Shown here: in pieces, positions 6,082 to 12,681 of the stretch
How positions within the stretch are numbered: the stretch's first letter is position 1
Layout: every line of letters starts with the position of its first letter
Assembly (NCBI GenBank): GCA_028716765.1
Contig: JAQUPC010000039.1
Span: forward strand, 1-16,704
DNA: 16,704 nt
Reading direction: 5' to 3'
From: Alphaproteobacteria bacterium
GTDB lineage: Bacteria > Pseudomonadota > Alphaproteobacteria > UBA9219
The notes under the pieces: generated by a model
What the model was told of the DNA's origin: nothing
The model's input: only the letters and a program-made list of their open reading frames with translations
The model's database searches: none
Program-made: the position numbers and the translations under genes

Positions 6082-7590
6082 TTGATTAGAGTTCATCTTG
6101 GATCGGCTCGCGCAAGCTCTTTGCAACCAAGCCGCATAACGCCGCTGCTTCTTTCCGGCCTTGCCGCCTTCGTAATAGGCGTGGCGGGCCACGCCGCCTT
6201 TCCGCCGTTCGTAAGCCCGGAAGCCGTCGAAACGGCCTTTGTTGCCACTGTTGCTACGGCGCAGCCCGTCATCAACGAAATTGCCGGTTCGGCTCCCGTT
6301 CAAGCCGCCCTTGCGGCCGCGACCGGGGTTAATAGGGAAGTAAGGCAAGCAACGGCAGCTGTCGCGCCGAAGCCCGAAATCGTCACGCGCGAAGTCGAAT
6401 TGGCGGCAGGAAATACATTTGCCGGCATGCTGACCGACGCCGACGTCAGCCCGGAAGACGCGCTGGCCGTTGCCGCCGCGCTTAACAAAGTCTATCAGCA
6501 CAAAAAGCTGAAGGGCGGCCAAGAGGTTACGCTCGCCTTTTCCCGTCTGGGAGACGAAGAAAGCCTTATCGGCGTAACCTTCCAGCCCGAGACGACCAAA
6601 GAAGTTTCCGTTGTGCGCGAAACAGGCGGCGAGTTTACCGGCAGCGTCAGCCCCATTTCCCTTGACCGCCAGCGTTTTGCCGTGCGCGCCGAAATCCGCT
6701 CCTCCCTTTACGAGGCCGGCGAGCGCGAGGGCGTTCCGCACGCCGTCATGGCGGCTCTATTGCGCGCCTATGCCCATGCCGTGGACTTTCAGCGCGACAT
6801 ACGCCCCGGCGACAAGTTCGAGGTCCTTTACGACCAGTCCACGACAAAGAACGGCACGCCGGTCGGCCAGGGAGTTATCATTTATGCCGCGCTGCAAGTC
6901 GCCGGCAAAGTCATGCCTCTCTACCGCGTGACGTTTGCCGACGGCACCGTCGACTATTTCGACGAGCGCGGGCAAAGCATCAAACGCGCCCTTTTGCGCA
7001 CGCCGGTCGACGGCGCGCACGTAACCTCCGGATACGGCATGCGCAGGCATCCCCTGCTTGGTTACTCGAAAATGCACCAAGGCACCGATTTCGGCGCCGC
7101 GACCGGCACGCCCATCTTCGCCGCGGGCGCGGGCATCGTCGCGGAAGCCGGGTTCAAAGGCAGCTATGGCCGATTCATTCTTTTGCGCCACAACGGCCGC
7201 ATCGAGACCGCCTATGCGCATATGAGCCGTTTTGCCCGCGGCATGCATCCGGGCGCACGCGTCAATCAGGGCGATGTCATCGGATTCGTAGGATCGTCGG
7301 GGCGTTCGACAGGCCCGCATCTGCACTACGAAGTACGGGTTGGCCGCAATCAGATCAATCCGCTTAGTGTCAACTTGCCGACCGGCCGGGTGTTGGGGGG
7401 CAAGCTTCTGGCGCAATTCCGCGATGGCCAGGCCAAGATCAAGCGCGAATTCGCCGGCTTGCTGGCAAAAGAACCCTCCACGGCCGTGGCCCAAACCGGA
7501 AACGCAAGCTTTATCAAGGCTTCCGTTTCAGCCCCCGCCTTTGGCAACGCCAAACCGGCAGCGTCCTGCGGCCTCCGCGGCGGCTGTTAA
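6082..7590 (+). CDS. Membrane-anchored M23 (LytM) family peptidase, MepM-like
   Basis: M23 metallopeptidases of this type cut peptide cross-links in periplasmic murein during growth or division. The 502-residue product has one N-terminal membrane anchor (about 19-38), a linker, an OapA/LysM-like segment (about 100-175), a beta-rich middle, and a C-terminal LytM domain (about 305-430). All zinc and catalytic residues are present: H332 and D336 in MHQGTDFG, H380 in YAHMS, and H413/H415 in GPHLHYEV, so it should be active, unlike EnvC/NlpD-type degenerate factors. The tail is long, Ala-rich and ends in two Cys. The TTG start is supported by AAGGA about 8 bases upstream. It sits alone between ispE and motA. 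Confidence 0.9.
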   Translation: MIRVHLGSARASSLQPSRITPLLLSGLAAFVIGVAGHAAFPPFVSPEAVETAFVATVATAQPVINEIAGSAPVQAALAAATGVNREVRQATAAVAPKPEIVTREVELAAGNTFAGMLTDADVSPEDALAVAAALNKVYQHKKLKGGQEVTLAFSRLGDEESLIGVTFQPETTKEVSVVRETGGEFTGSVSPISLDRQRFAVRAEIRSSLYEAGEREGVPHAVMAALLRAYAHAVDFQRDIRPGDKFEVLYDQSTTKNGTPVGQGVIIYAALQVAGKVMPLYRVTFADGTVDYFDERGQSIKRALLRTPVDGAHVTSGYGMRRHPLLGYSKMHQGTDFGAATGTPIFAAGAGIVAEAGFKGSYGRFILLRHNGRIETAYAHMSRFARGMHPGARVNQGDVIGFVGSSGRSTGPHLHYEVRVGRNQINPLSVNLPTGRVLGGKLLAQFRDGQAKIKREFAGLLAKEPSTAVAQTGNASFIKASVSAPAFGNAKPAASCGLRGGC

Positions 7591-7690
7591 GCGCAATCCC
7601 CTCTTTTTCCGTTTGCCTCATGTCTTCGGCGTAACGGCCCTGAAGCCGGGGTTTGTTTCGTCTTTTCCGAAAAACATGGCCGTTTCACGT

Positions 7691-7713
7691 ATCGTTAAAA
7701 CGATTTTAACGAT
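7691..7713. promoter_or_regulatory. CtrA-type binding site / perfect inverted repeat upstream of motA
   Basis: Arms ATCGTTAAAA (7691-7700) and TTTTAACGAT (7704-7713) are perfect inverted repeats around CGA. Within them TTAA (7695-7698), seven bases, then TTAAC (7706-7710) match exactly the TTAA-N7-TTAAC consensus of the response regulator CtrA, known to control motility genes in alphaproteobacteria. It lies about 70 bases before motA. Confidence 0.65.
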
Positions 7714-7738
7714 CCTGACGCATTGATGGAGCTTATCC

Positions 7739-7758
7739 GGCAGCCAATCCCGGCTGCC
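7739..7758 (+). other. Hairpin just before motA
   Basis: GGCAGCC (7739-7745) and GGCTGCC (7752-7758) form a perfect 7-bp stem with a 6-base loop. It has no T-tract, so it is not a terminator. It sits two bases before the in-frame GTG (7761) and 20 bases before the ATG (7779) and may affect initiation. Confidence 0.5.
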
Positions 7759-7778
7759 TCGTGATTCGCAAGCGTCCT

Positions 7779-8648
7779 ATGAACTTTATTGCCGGAGTTC
7801 TGATCGCCGTTGTTTGCACAATAGGCGGGTTCGTAGCCGAAGGCGGGCACCTGAAGGTGCTGGCCGACTCCGCTCCCATCGAAATTCTCATCATGGGCGG
7901 CACGGCGGCGGCCGGGTTTATTATCGGCAACCCCAAAGTTGTCATCATGCGTACGCTCAGGTCCATGAAACTGCTTTTTCAGGGACCCCGCTTCGGCAAA
8001 GAATCCTACGTCGAACTTCTATCCTTTATGTACCAGATGTTCAGGCTGGCAAAAACCAAGGGCATGCTGTCTCTGGAGTCGCACATTGAAAAGCCGGAAG
8101 AGAGCTCGATCTTTGCCGCGTTCCCCGGCTTTATGAAGGAAGAGCATGCCTTGGTGTTTTTCTGCGATTACGCCCGCTTGATGACGCTCGGCTCCGACAA
8201 GCCGTTCGAGATCGAGGCGCTGATGGACGAGGAACTTGAGGTGCATCATAACGAACAAAACGCCGTTGTCGCCGCCGTCCTTGCCGTCGCGGACAGCATG
8301 CCGGCCATCGGTATCGTCGCCGCCGTTCTGGGCGTCATTCACACGATGGGCGCCATTACCGAGCCGCCCGAAGTTCTGGGGCGTCTTATCGGCGGCGCGC
8401 TCGTCGGAACGTTCATGGGCGTGTGGACGGGTTATGCCTTCATCGGCCCCATGGGCCGTTCGCTTGAACAAAGATTCGCCGCCGATTCGCGTTATTTCCA
8501 ATGCCTGAAGGTCGGCATGCTGGCCCACCTTCAGGGATTCGCGCCCGCCATATCGATCGAATACGCGCGCAAGGCGCTTCAGACCGACGTGCGGCCGAGT
8601 TTCACGGAAGTCGAAGAGGCGACCCAGGCCTTGTCGGCACCAACATAA
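7779..8648 (+). CDS. motA: Flagellar motor stator protein MotA
   Basis: MotA forms, with MotB, the proton-driven stator that turns the flagellar rotor. The 289-residue product has the four membrane helices of the family, the IGGFVAEGGHL segment of helix 1, the conserved cytoplasmic loop (GMLSLE at 95-100, FEIEALMDEE at 143-152), and the two functional prolines in MPAIGIVAAVLGVI (P175) and FIGPMG (P224). E100 matches E. coli E98; the position of Arg90 appears to be Lys, keeping the charge. An in-frame GTG at 7761 would add six residues, but the family starts right at helix 1, so I prefer the ATG; neither has a clear Shine-Dalgarno. motB follows after 14 bases. Confidence 0.93.
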   Translation: MNFIAGVLIAVVCTIGGFVAEGGHLKVLADSAPIEILIMGGTAAAGFIIGNPKVVIMRTLRSMKLLFQGPRFGKESYVELLSFMYQMFRLAKTKGMLSLESHIEKPEESSIFAAFPGFMKEEHALVFFCDYARLMTLGSDKPFEIEALMDEELEVHHNEQNAVVAAVLAVADSMPAIGIVAAVLGVIHTMGAITEPPEVLGRLIGGALVGTFMGVWTGYAFIGPMGRSLEQRFAADSRYFQCLKVGMLAHLQGFAPAISIEYARKALQTDVRPSFTEVEEATQALSAPT

Positions 8649-8662
8649 GCCCTCGATAGAAC

Positions 8663-9649
8663 ATGGCTGATCCGCAGAAACCCGTCATCATCATTCGCCG
8701 CAAAAAACGCGGGGGCCACGGCGGAGGAGGGCATCACGGCGGTTCGTGGAAAGTGGCTTACGCCGACTTCGTCACGGCCATGATGTCGTTCTTTTTGCTG
8801 ATGTGGCTTTTGAACGTAACGACCTCGGATCAACGGAAAGGCCTCGCCGATTATTTTGCGCCGGCCAGCATCGCCAAATCGGAAGGCGGCGCGGGCGGCG
8901 TGATGGGCGGCCGCACCATTAACGCCGAGGGCGTGCAAATTTCGGATTCCTCCCCGCCGACGGTCGACAATCGCACGATCCCCACCGTCGGCCAGGGCGA
9001 CGAAGGCGAAGAAGACGTGCGCGGCAAATCCGACAAGACCGGGAACGGCGGCAAGGACCAAACCGCCGGGCAAGGCGAAGCGCCGCTTACGGAAGAGCAG
9101 GCTCTGGCTGAGGCCATGAAGCGCGAGGAGGAGCATTTCAAGGACGCCGAAAGCTTGCTGAAAAAGGCGATCGAAGGCTCGCCGGAACTAAGGGATCTCG
9201 CCCAGCAGTTGATCATCGACCGGACGCCCGAGGGTCTCCGCATCCAGATCGTCGACCGCGACAAGTTCTCCATGTTTCCTTCGGGCGGCGCTATTCCTTA
9301 CGAGCGCGGACGGGATTTGCTGCGTCTTGTAGGCAAGGTTATCGCCCGCTTGCCGAACAAGATTTCCGTCACGGGCCACACCGACAGCACGCCGTTCCCG
9401 GCGGGATCGCGGCGCGACAACTGGACGCTGTCGTCCGAACGCGCGAACGTAAGTCTGGGCGAGATCGTCGCGGGAGGCGTGAACGATCAGCGCATTGCCC
9501 GCGTTGTCGGCATGTCGGATCGCGATCCGCTGGTCCCGGACAACGCCAAGGATCCGCGCAACCGGCGAATCAGCATCGTGCTTTTGCGTCAATCCTTACC
9601 GCCTGCGGAGCCGCAGAAGACCGCGGAATCCCCGCCGCCTGCGCCTTAG
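8663..9649 (+). CDS. motB: Flagellar motor stator protein MotB
   Basis: MotB anchors the stator to peptidoglycan and carries the proton-binding aspartate. The 328-residue product has a short basic, Gly/His-rich N-terminus (residues 13-28), a single membrane helix at about 31-51 with the essential Asp at D35 in VAYADFVTAM, a plug/linker region that is long and acidic (about 52-170), and an OmpA-like peptidoglycan-binding domain (about 190-310) with GHTDSTPF at 238-245 and a conserved NRRISIVLL end. The tail is Pro-rich. The N-terminal Gly-His run and long linker are the only unusual points. Cotranscribed with motA; the ATG has no strong ribosome-binding site, so coupling with motA translation is likely. 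Confidence 0.93.
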   Translation: MADPQKPVIIIRRKKRGGHGGGGHHGGSWKVAYADFVTAMMSFFLLMWLLNVTTSDQRKGLADYFAPASIAKSEGGAGGVMGGRTINAEGVQISDSSPPTVDNRTIPTVGQGDEGEEDVRGKSDKTGNGGKDQTAGQGEAPLTEEQALAEAMKREEEHFKDAESLLKKAIEGSPELRDLAQQLIIDRTPEGLRIQIVDRDKFSMFPSGGAIPYERGRDLLRLVGKVIARLPNKISVTGHTDSTPFPAGSRRDNWTLSSERANVSLGEIVAGGVNDQRIARVVGMSDRDPLVPDNAKDPRNRRISIVLLRQSLPPAEPQKTAESPPPAP

Positions 9650-9753
9650 CCGGACCTGTCAATTCTTCCAGTATTTCAATGACTTGTCTATTTACAAGCG
9701 GTTCTTTTTCCGGTCCCCTTTTGCCCCTTTTGCCGGGGTGCTAGATTTGGCTC

Positions 9754-10548
9754 ATGTCCATTATCGCTCACGGGCTGAGCCGTTCCCTGCCGTTTTATCT
9801 GTCCGGCCCCATGCCCTGCCCCTATCTGCCGGAGCGCGTCGAGCGCAAACTGTTCGCCCGGCTTACGGGCGAAGAAGACAAAAACGTCGCGATCAACGCA
9901 GCGTTGACGCGCGCCGGATTCCGTCGGAGTCACGACATCGTGTACCGCCCGGCCTGCCCGGCCTGCACGGCTTGCGTGCCCGTACGGATTCCCGTGGCGC
10001 CCTTCAGGCCATCGCGGTCCTTGCGGCGGATCGCGGCGCGCAACCGGGATTTGGTTTTGGAAAAAGTCAGCCCGTCCGTCACCGGCGAACAATACGAACT
10101 GTTCCTCGGCTATCAGCGCACAAGGCATTCCGACAGCGACATGGCACGCATGACGCGCGCGGATTTCGCCGCGATGGCCGTAGAAGGCGGCGCCGGCACC
10201 TCTTTCTATCAGCTACGCGCGCAAACGGAACCGGATGGCGGCGGCCGGCTTTTGGGAAGCGTCATTACGGATCATGTGCAAGACGGTCTTTCGGCCGTTT
10301 ACAGTTTTTTCAGCCCGGACGAACCGCGGCGATGTCTTGGCGCGCACCTGATCCAGTCCCTTGTGCACGAAGCCGCGCGGCAAGGCCTCGCCTATGTTTA
10401 TCTCGGCTACTGGATAGCGTCCGCGCCTAAAATGGCTTACAAGGCCCGCTTTCGGCCCCTGCAAACGCTTGGGCCCGAAGGCTGGACGTTGATGAAGGAC
10501 GGCGGCGCGGAGGCTTTGAGGCCCTGCCGCAAAACCCGGACGTTCTAA
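9754..10548 (+). CDS. bpt: Aspartate/glutamate leucyltransferase (Bpt, ATE1-like family)
   Basis: Bpt transfers leucine from Leu-tRNA to proteins with N-terminal Asp or Glu, marking them for ClpS/ClpAP degradation in the bacterial N-end rule. The 264-residue product has the family's N-terminal PCPYLPER segment with C22, and the cysteine-rich YRPACPACTACVPVRIP motif (Cys at 68, 71 and 74). The conserved YLGYWI in the C-terminal GNAT-like half is also present. Length is slightly above the usual 240-250. The ATG at 9754 lacks a Shine-Dalgarno; a -10-like TAGATT ends six bases before it, so the transcript may be leaderless. It is monocistronic and convergent with flaF. Confidence 0.9.
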   Translation: MSIIAHGLSRSLPFYLSGPMPCPYLPERVERKLFARLTGEEDKNVAINAALTRAGFRRSHDIVYRPACPACTACVPVRIPVAPFRPSRSLRRIAARNRDLVLEKVSPSVTGEQYELFLGYQRTRHSDSDMARMTRADFAAMAVEGGAGTSFYQLRAQTEPDGGGRLLGSVITDHVQDGLSAVYSFFSPDEPRRCLGAHLIQSLVHEAARQGLAYVYLGYWIASAPKMAYKARFRPLQTLGPEGWTLMKDGGAEALRPCRKTRTF

Positions 10549-10565
10549 AAAGCCGCCGGTCTTCT

Positions 10566-11012
10566 TCAGGCCGTCGTGATCACGGACGAAGGCATGTCCG
10601 GCGAAGGGACCTTGGGCGTGCTTGCGGGGTTGTCCTTTTTATCGCCGGCGCTAAGTCCCGCCGCAATGTTGCGATTGATGCTGATCAGCCCTCTTAAGAT
10701 GTCAGGATTGCTTTCTCCTATGGCGCGCAGGCTGGCCTTGTCGACGTAACGGCTTACATTGAGCAAAAGAACTTTCAGGCCATGCGGCAAGGCGTTGTCC
10801 GGTTCGCACAAACAAACCTGGAAGAGCGTCCAGAGCTGCTGGTTGTGTTGAATGGCGGCGACGAAATCGTCGCGGCCGCAATCCGGCTTGCGCACAGTCT
10901 CGAGGCGGCTCGCGCAGCTGAGCAGCGCGCGGGCTTCCGTTTCGCGCACGGTTTCTTCGCCGCGCTGATTGGCCGTGTAGGTCTGATGTTTATCTTTAGC
11001 AGTAACGCTCAT
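10566..11012 (-). CDS. flaF: Flagellar biosynthesis regulator FlaF
   Basis: FlaF is a small alphaproteobacterial protein that promotes flagellin translation or secretion and acts opposite to FlbT. The 148-residue product shows the family pattern: YTANQRGEETVRETEARALL near residues 12-31, NQQLWTLFQVCLCEPDNALP in the middle, then the helical KVLLLNVSRYVDKASL segment. The tail after about residue 125 is polar and Pro-rich, longer than in many homologs. It starts 11 bases after the flbT stop with a very strong AGGAGGAAAT ribosome-binding site, so it is cotranscribed with flbT. Convergent with bpt, 17 bases apart. Confidence 0.88.
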   Translation of the reverse strand: MSVTAKDKHQTYTANQRGEETVRETEARALLSCASRLETVRKPDCGRDDFVAAIQHNQQLWTLFQVCLCEPDNALPHGLKVLLLNVSRYVDKASLRAIGESNPDILRGLISINRNIAAGLSAGDKKDNPASTPKVPSPDMPSSVITTA

Positions 11013-11023
11013 ATTTCCTCCTG

Positions 11024-11470
11024 TTATGATGAAGCCGTTGCAAGCATGGCGGCGGGCTGCTTTTCGGCGTCCGCCGGTTCATTTTGATTTTCGGAGTCGT
11101 GCTGCTCCGCAAGCAGCTTGTGGCCGAGGCGCAAGGCCTTGAAAGGTTCGCCGGCCTCCAGATAACGGACGATCTCGGTTACATGATCCGCAAGATGGGG
11201 ATAAAGCACGGAAAAGCTTTTCAGGGTCTCGACGACGAGGTTGTCGAGCGGCTGGCCCTTGCCCTTGAACAGGTAGATGACCTGAAGAAGAAAATAGACG
11301 TTGCTGGCGTCCGATTCGTTGCGGCGCTCGGCGTTCATCATATAGTCTTCGCGCAACACGGGGCTGTCGGAAAGAATGAGAAGTTCGGCGGGACGGCGGC
11401 CCACATTTTTGAGAACGGCGCCTCCGGCAAAAATTTTGCCTTCGGGCTTCACGCGTATCTTAAGCGGCAT
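11024..11470 (-). CDS. flbT: Flagellum biosynthesis repressor FlbT
   Basis: FlbT is an RNA-binding regulator; in Caulobacter it binds the flagellin mRNA leader and promotes its decay when the hook-basal body is incomplete. The 148-residue product matches the family from the start: MPLKIRVKPEGKIFAGGAVL, a VLREDYMM segment near residue 38, NVYFLLQVIYL near 57-67, and a C-terminal helix ending at about 130, then a low-complexity tail. The ribosome-binding site AAGGAG is 7-8 bases upstream and lies in the loop of a small hairpin (11473-11487), which suggests that FlbT or another factor could control its own translation. It lies downstream of flagellin but beyond a strong terminator. Confidence 0.88.
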   Translation of the reverse strand: MPLKIRVKPEGKIFAGGAVLKNVGRRPAELLILSDSPVLREDYMMNAERRNESDASNVYFLLQVIYLFKGKGQPLDNLVVETLKSFSVLYPHLADHVTEIVRYLEAGEPFKALRLGHKLLAEQHDSENQNEPADAEKQPAAMLATASS

Positions 11471-11472
11471 GG

Positions 11473-11487
11473 CTCGACTCCTTCGAG
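11473..11487 (-). promoter_or_regulatory. Hairpin presenting the flbT Shine-Dalgarno in its loop
   Basis: On the minus strand CTCGA-AGGAG-TCGAG forms a 5-bp stem with AGGAG as the loop. The loop is the flbT ribosome-binding site, 7 bases from the ATG. The same loop with different stem pairs occurs in the flagellin leader at 12430-12444. Confidence 0.5.
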
Positions 11488-11538
11488 AAAAACCGGTCCC
11501 TTTTCTATCCCGCGTCCCGGCGCCGCGGCCTCGTCGCT

Positions 11539-11573
11539 AAAAAAAGAGAGAGTGGGGCAAGCCCCACTCTCTC
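11539..11573 (-). terminator. Strong rho-independent terminator after flagellin
   Basis: Perfect 13-bp inverted repeats at 11546-11558 and 11561-11573 (GAGAGAGTGGGGC and its complement) are separated by two bases. Read on the minus strand, the stem is followed by seven T residues (11545-11539). It begins 9 bases after the flagellin stop codon, so most flagellin transcripts should end here, before flbT. Confidence 0.93.
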
Positions 11574-11581
11574 AAGGATAC

Positions 11582-12403
11582 CTAGAACAACTTCAGAATG
11601 GCTTGTGCCAACTGGCCTGAAATGCCGAGAGCCACGATGCCGAGCTGGTTTTGGGCTTGCAGGGATTGCAGGTTGGCGCCTTCTTCGTTCGTATCCGCCA
11701 GAATCAGATTGTCCGACGCCGTTTGCAGCGTGTTGATCAGGTTCGTGGTGAAGTTCGAACGCGTTTGCACGATGGTGTTGTTGTTACCAAACGAGGCCGA
11801 GTTCGTGCGCAACGTCGTCAACGCCGTTTGCAGCAGGGACTGGGTCGTTTGGATGTCCGTCGCCGCCACCCACTTGTTGCCAGCGGCCTTGATGCCAAGG
11901 CCGGAACTGGTTGAGTCCACACCCTGGACCGTCAACGACGTCGTGTTGGTTGCGTCGAAGAAGATCGTCAGAGTGTTGGAGGCGGACTCCAGCAGGTTGG
12001 TACCGTTGAACGTCGAGTCGGTCACCAGTCCATCGAGCTGCGTCATGAGCGAGTTGAACTGCGTGGCGTAGTTATCTCTCGATGTTGAGTCGGTAGACTG
12101 CAGCGCCGAGTTCGCGATACCTTGCATCTGGTTCACGACGTTCGTGATGGAGGTAATCGCGTCCGACGCCGACTTGATCGTCTGCAGGGCCGTAGCCATG
12201 CTGTCTTTCAAGCCTGCAAGGTCGTTGGCGCTGTTCAAAAAGCCTTGCGATGCGAAGAAGGACGAGGCGTTATCGAGAGCCGAATTGACCTTCTTGCCCG
12301 AAGACAAGCGCGCCTGTGTCGTGCCGAGCAGTGATGCCGTGTTTTGCAGCGACATAAGGTTGGCGCGAGCAGACGCCGTTAGGGAGATATCACCGATTGC
12401 CAT
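11582..12403 (-). CDS. fliC: Flagellin
   Basis: This 273-residue protein is the filament subunit, exported through the flagellar type III system and polymerised at the tip. The N-terminal D0/D1 part has MAIGDISLTASARANLMSLQ and the RLSSGKKVNSALDN motif; the C-terminal part ends LQAQNQLGIVALGISGQLAQ followed by AILKLF, typical of alphaproteobacterial flagellins. The short middle means that the variable outer D2/D3 domains are essentially missing, as in Caulobacter FljK-like subunits. The start MAIGD is chosen over an upstream in-frame codon (12421) because AAAGGAG lies 8 bases before it. A sigma-54 promoter at 12509-12524 and a leader of about 95 bases with several hairpins precede it; a strong terminator follows. 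There is no cysteine. Confidence 0.95.
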   Translation of the reverse strand: MAIGDISLTASARANLMSLQNTASLLGTTQARLSSGKKVNSALDNASSFFASQGFLNSANDLAGLKDSMATALQTIKSASDAITSITNVVNQMQGIANSALQSTDSTSRDNYATQFNSLMTQLDGLVTDSTFNGTNLLESASNTLTIFFDATNTTSLTVQGVDSTSSGLGIKAAGNKWVAATDIQTTQSLLQTALTTLRTNSASFGNNNTIVQTRSNFTTNLINTLQTASDNLILADTNEEGANLQSLQAQNQLGIVALGISGQLAQAILKLF

Positions 12404-12414
12404 AGTTAGAACTC

Positions 12415-12430
12415 CTTTCAAGAGTGAAAG
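12415..12430 (-). promoter_or_regulatory. Flagellin leader hairpin touching the Shine-Dalgarno
   Basis: On the minus strand CTTTC and GAAAG pair (5 bp) around a 6-base loop. The second arm is the 5' part of the flagellin ribosome-binding site GAAAGGAG (12419-12412), so pairing could mask it. Confidence 0.4.
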
Positions 12431-12444
12431 CGGACTCCTTCCGC
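12430..12444 (-). promoter_or_regulatory. AGGAG-loop hairpin in the flagellin leader
   Basis: On the minus strand GCGGA-AGGAG-TCCGC forms a 5-bp stem with an AGGAG loop, about 31 bases upstream of the flagellin ATG, too far to serve as its ribosome-binding site. The flbT leader has the same loop on a stem with compensating pairs. It is a candidate FlbT-binding element. Confidence 0.5.
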
Positions 12445-12466
12445 ATGGTTAAGTGCCGTTAACCAT
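12445..12466. promoter_or_regulatory. 8-bp inverted repeat with CtrA half-sites in the flagellin leader
   Basis: ATGGTTAA (12445-12452) and TTAACCAT (12459-12466) are perfect inverted repeats six bases apart. TTAACCAT is the half-site motif described for CtrA in Caulobacter, but the TTAA-to-TTAA spacing is six, not the canonical seven. It lies downstream of the predicted transcription start and may act as DNA operator or as an RNA hairpin. Confidence 0.5.
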
Positions 12467-12508
12467 AGTTCCGAAAAATGAACATCCTCTTAACGGCGTG
12501 ATATTCCT

Positions 12509-12524
12509 TGCGAAAAACATGCCA
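12509..12524 (-). promoter_or_regulatory. Sigma-54 promoter of flagellin
   Basis: The minus strand reads TGGCATG-TTTT-TCGCA, with the invariant GG (-24) and GC (-12) exactly ten bases apart, and only two mismatches to TGGCACG-N4-TTGCA. Transcription would start near 12498, giving a leader of about 95 bases. Sigma-54 control of flagellin is established in Caulobacter. Confidence 0.7.
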
Positions 12525-12602
12525 CGCCGAATCACTTGATTTGGGTCAAGACACTTGTTGATAAGGGTGGTGAATGCCATTGTGTTAGGAAATAAGCGGC
12601 AA

Positions 12603-12648
12603 TTTTTGCCGGGCAAAAAGTTCCGGACGGGCATATCCTGCCGGGCAA
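12603..12648. promoter_or_regulatory. Two palindromic repeats upstream of rlmJ
   Basis: TTTTTGCC-G-GGCAAAAA (12603-12619) is a perfect palindrome. Its core TGCCGGGCAA (12607-12616) recurs at 12639-12648, exactly 32 bases on, about three helical turns. Paired sites on one DNA face suggest a dimeric regulator; which one is unknown. Confidence 0.45.
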
Positions 12649-12681
12649 TTTCTGCCTCTTTAAGGAAAATTGCGCGTCTTC

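Noticed and set aside
10549..10565. Bidirectional terminator between bpt and flaF
   Set aside because: A T-run is present on the minus strand, but no convincing stem could be paired.
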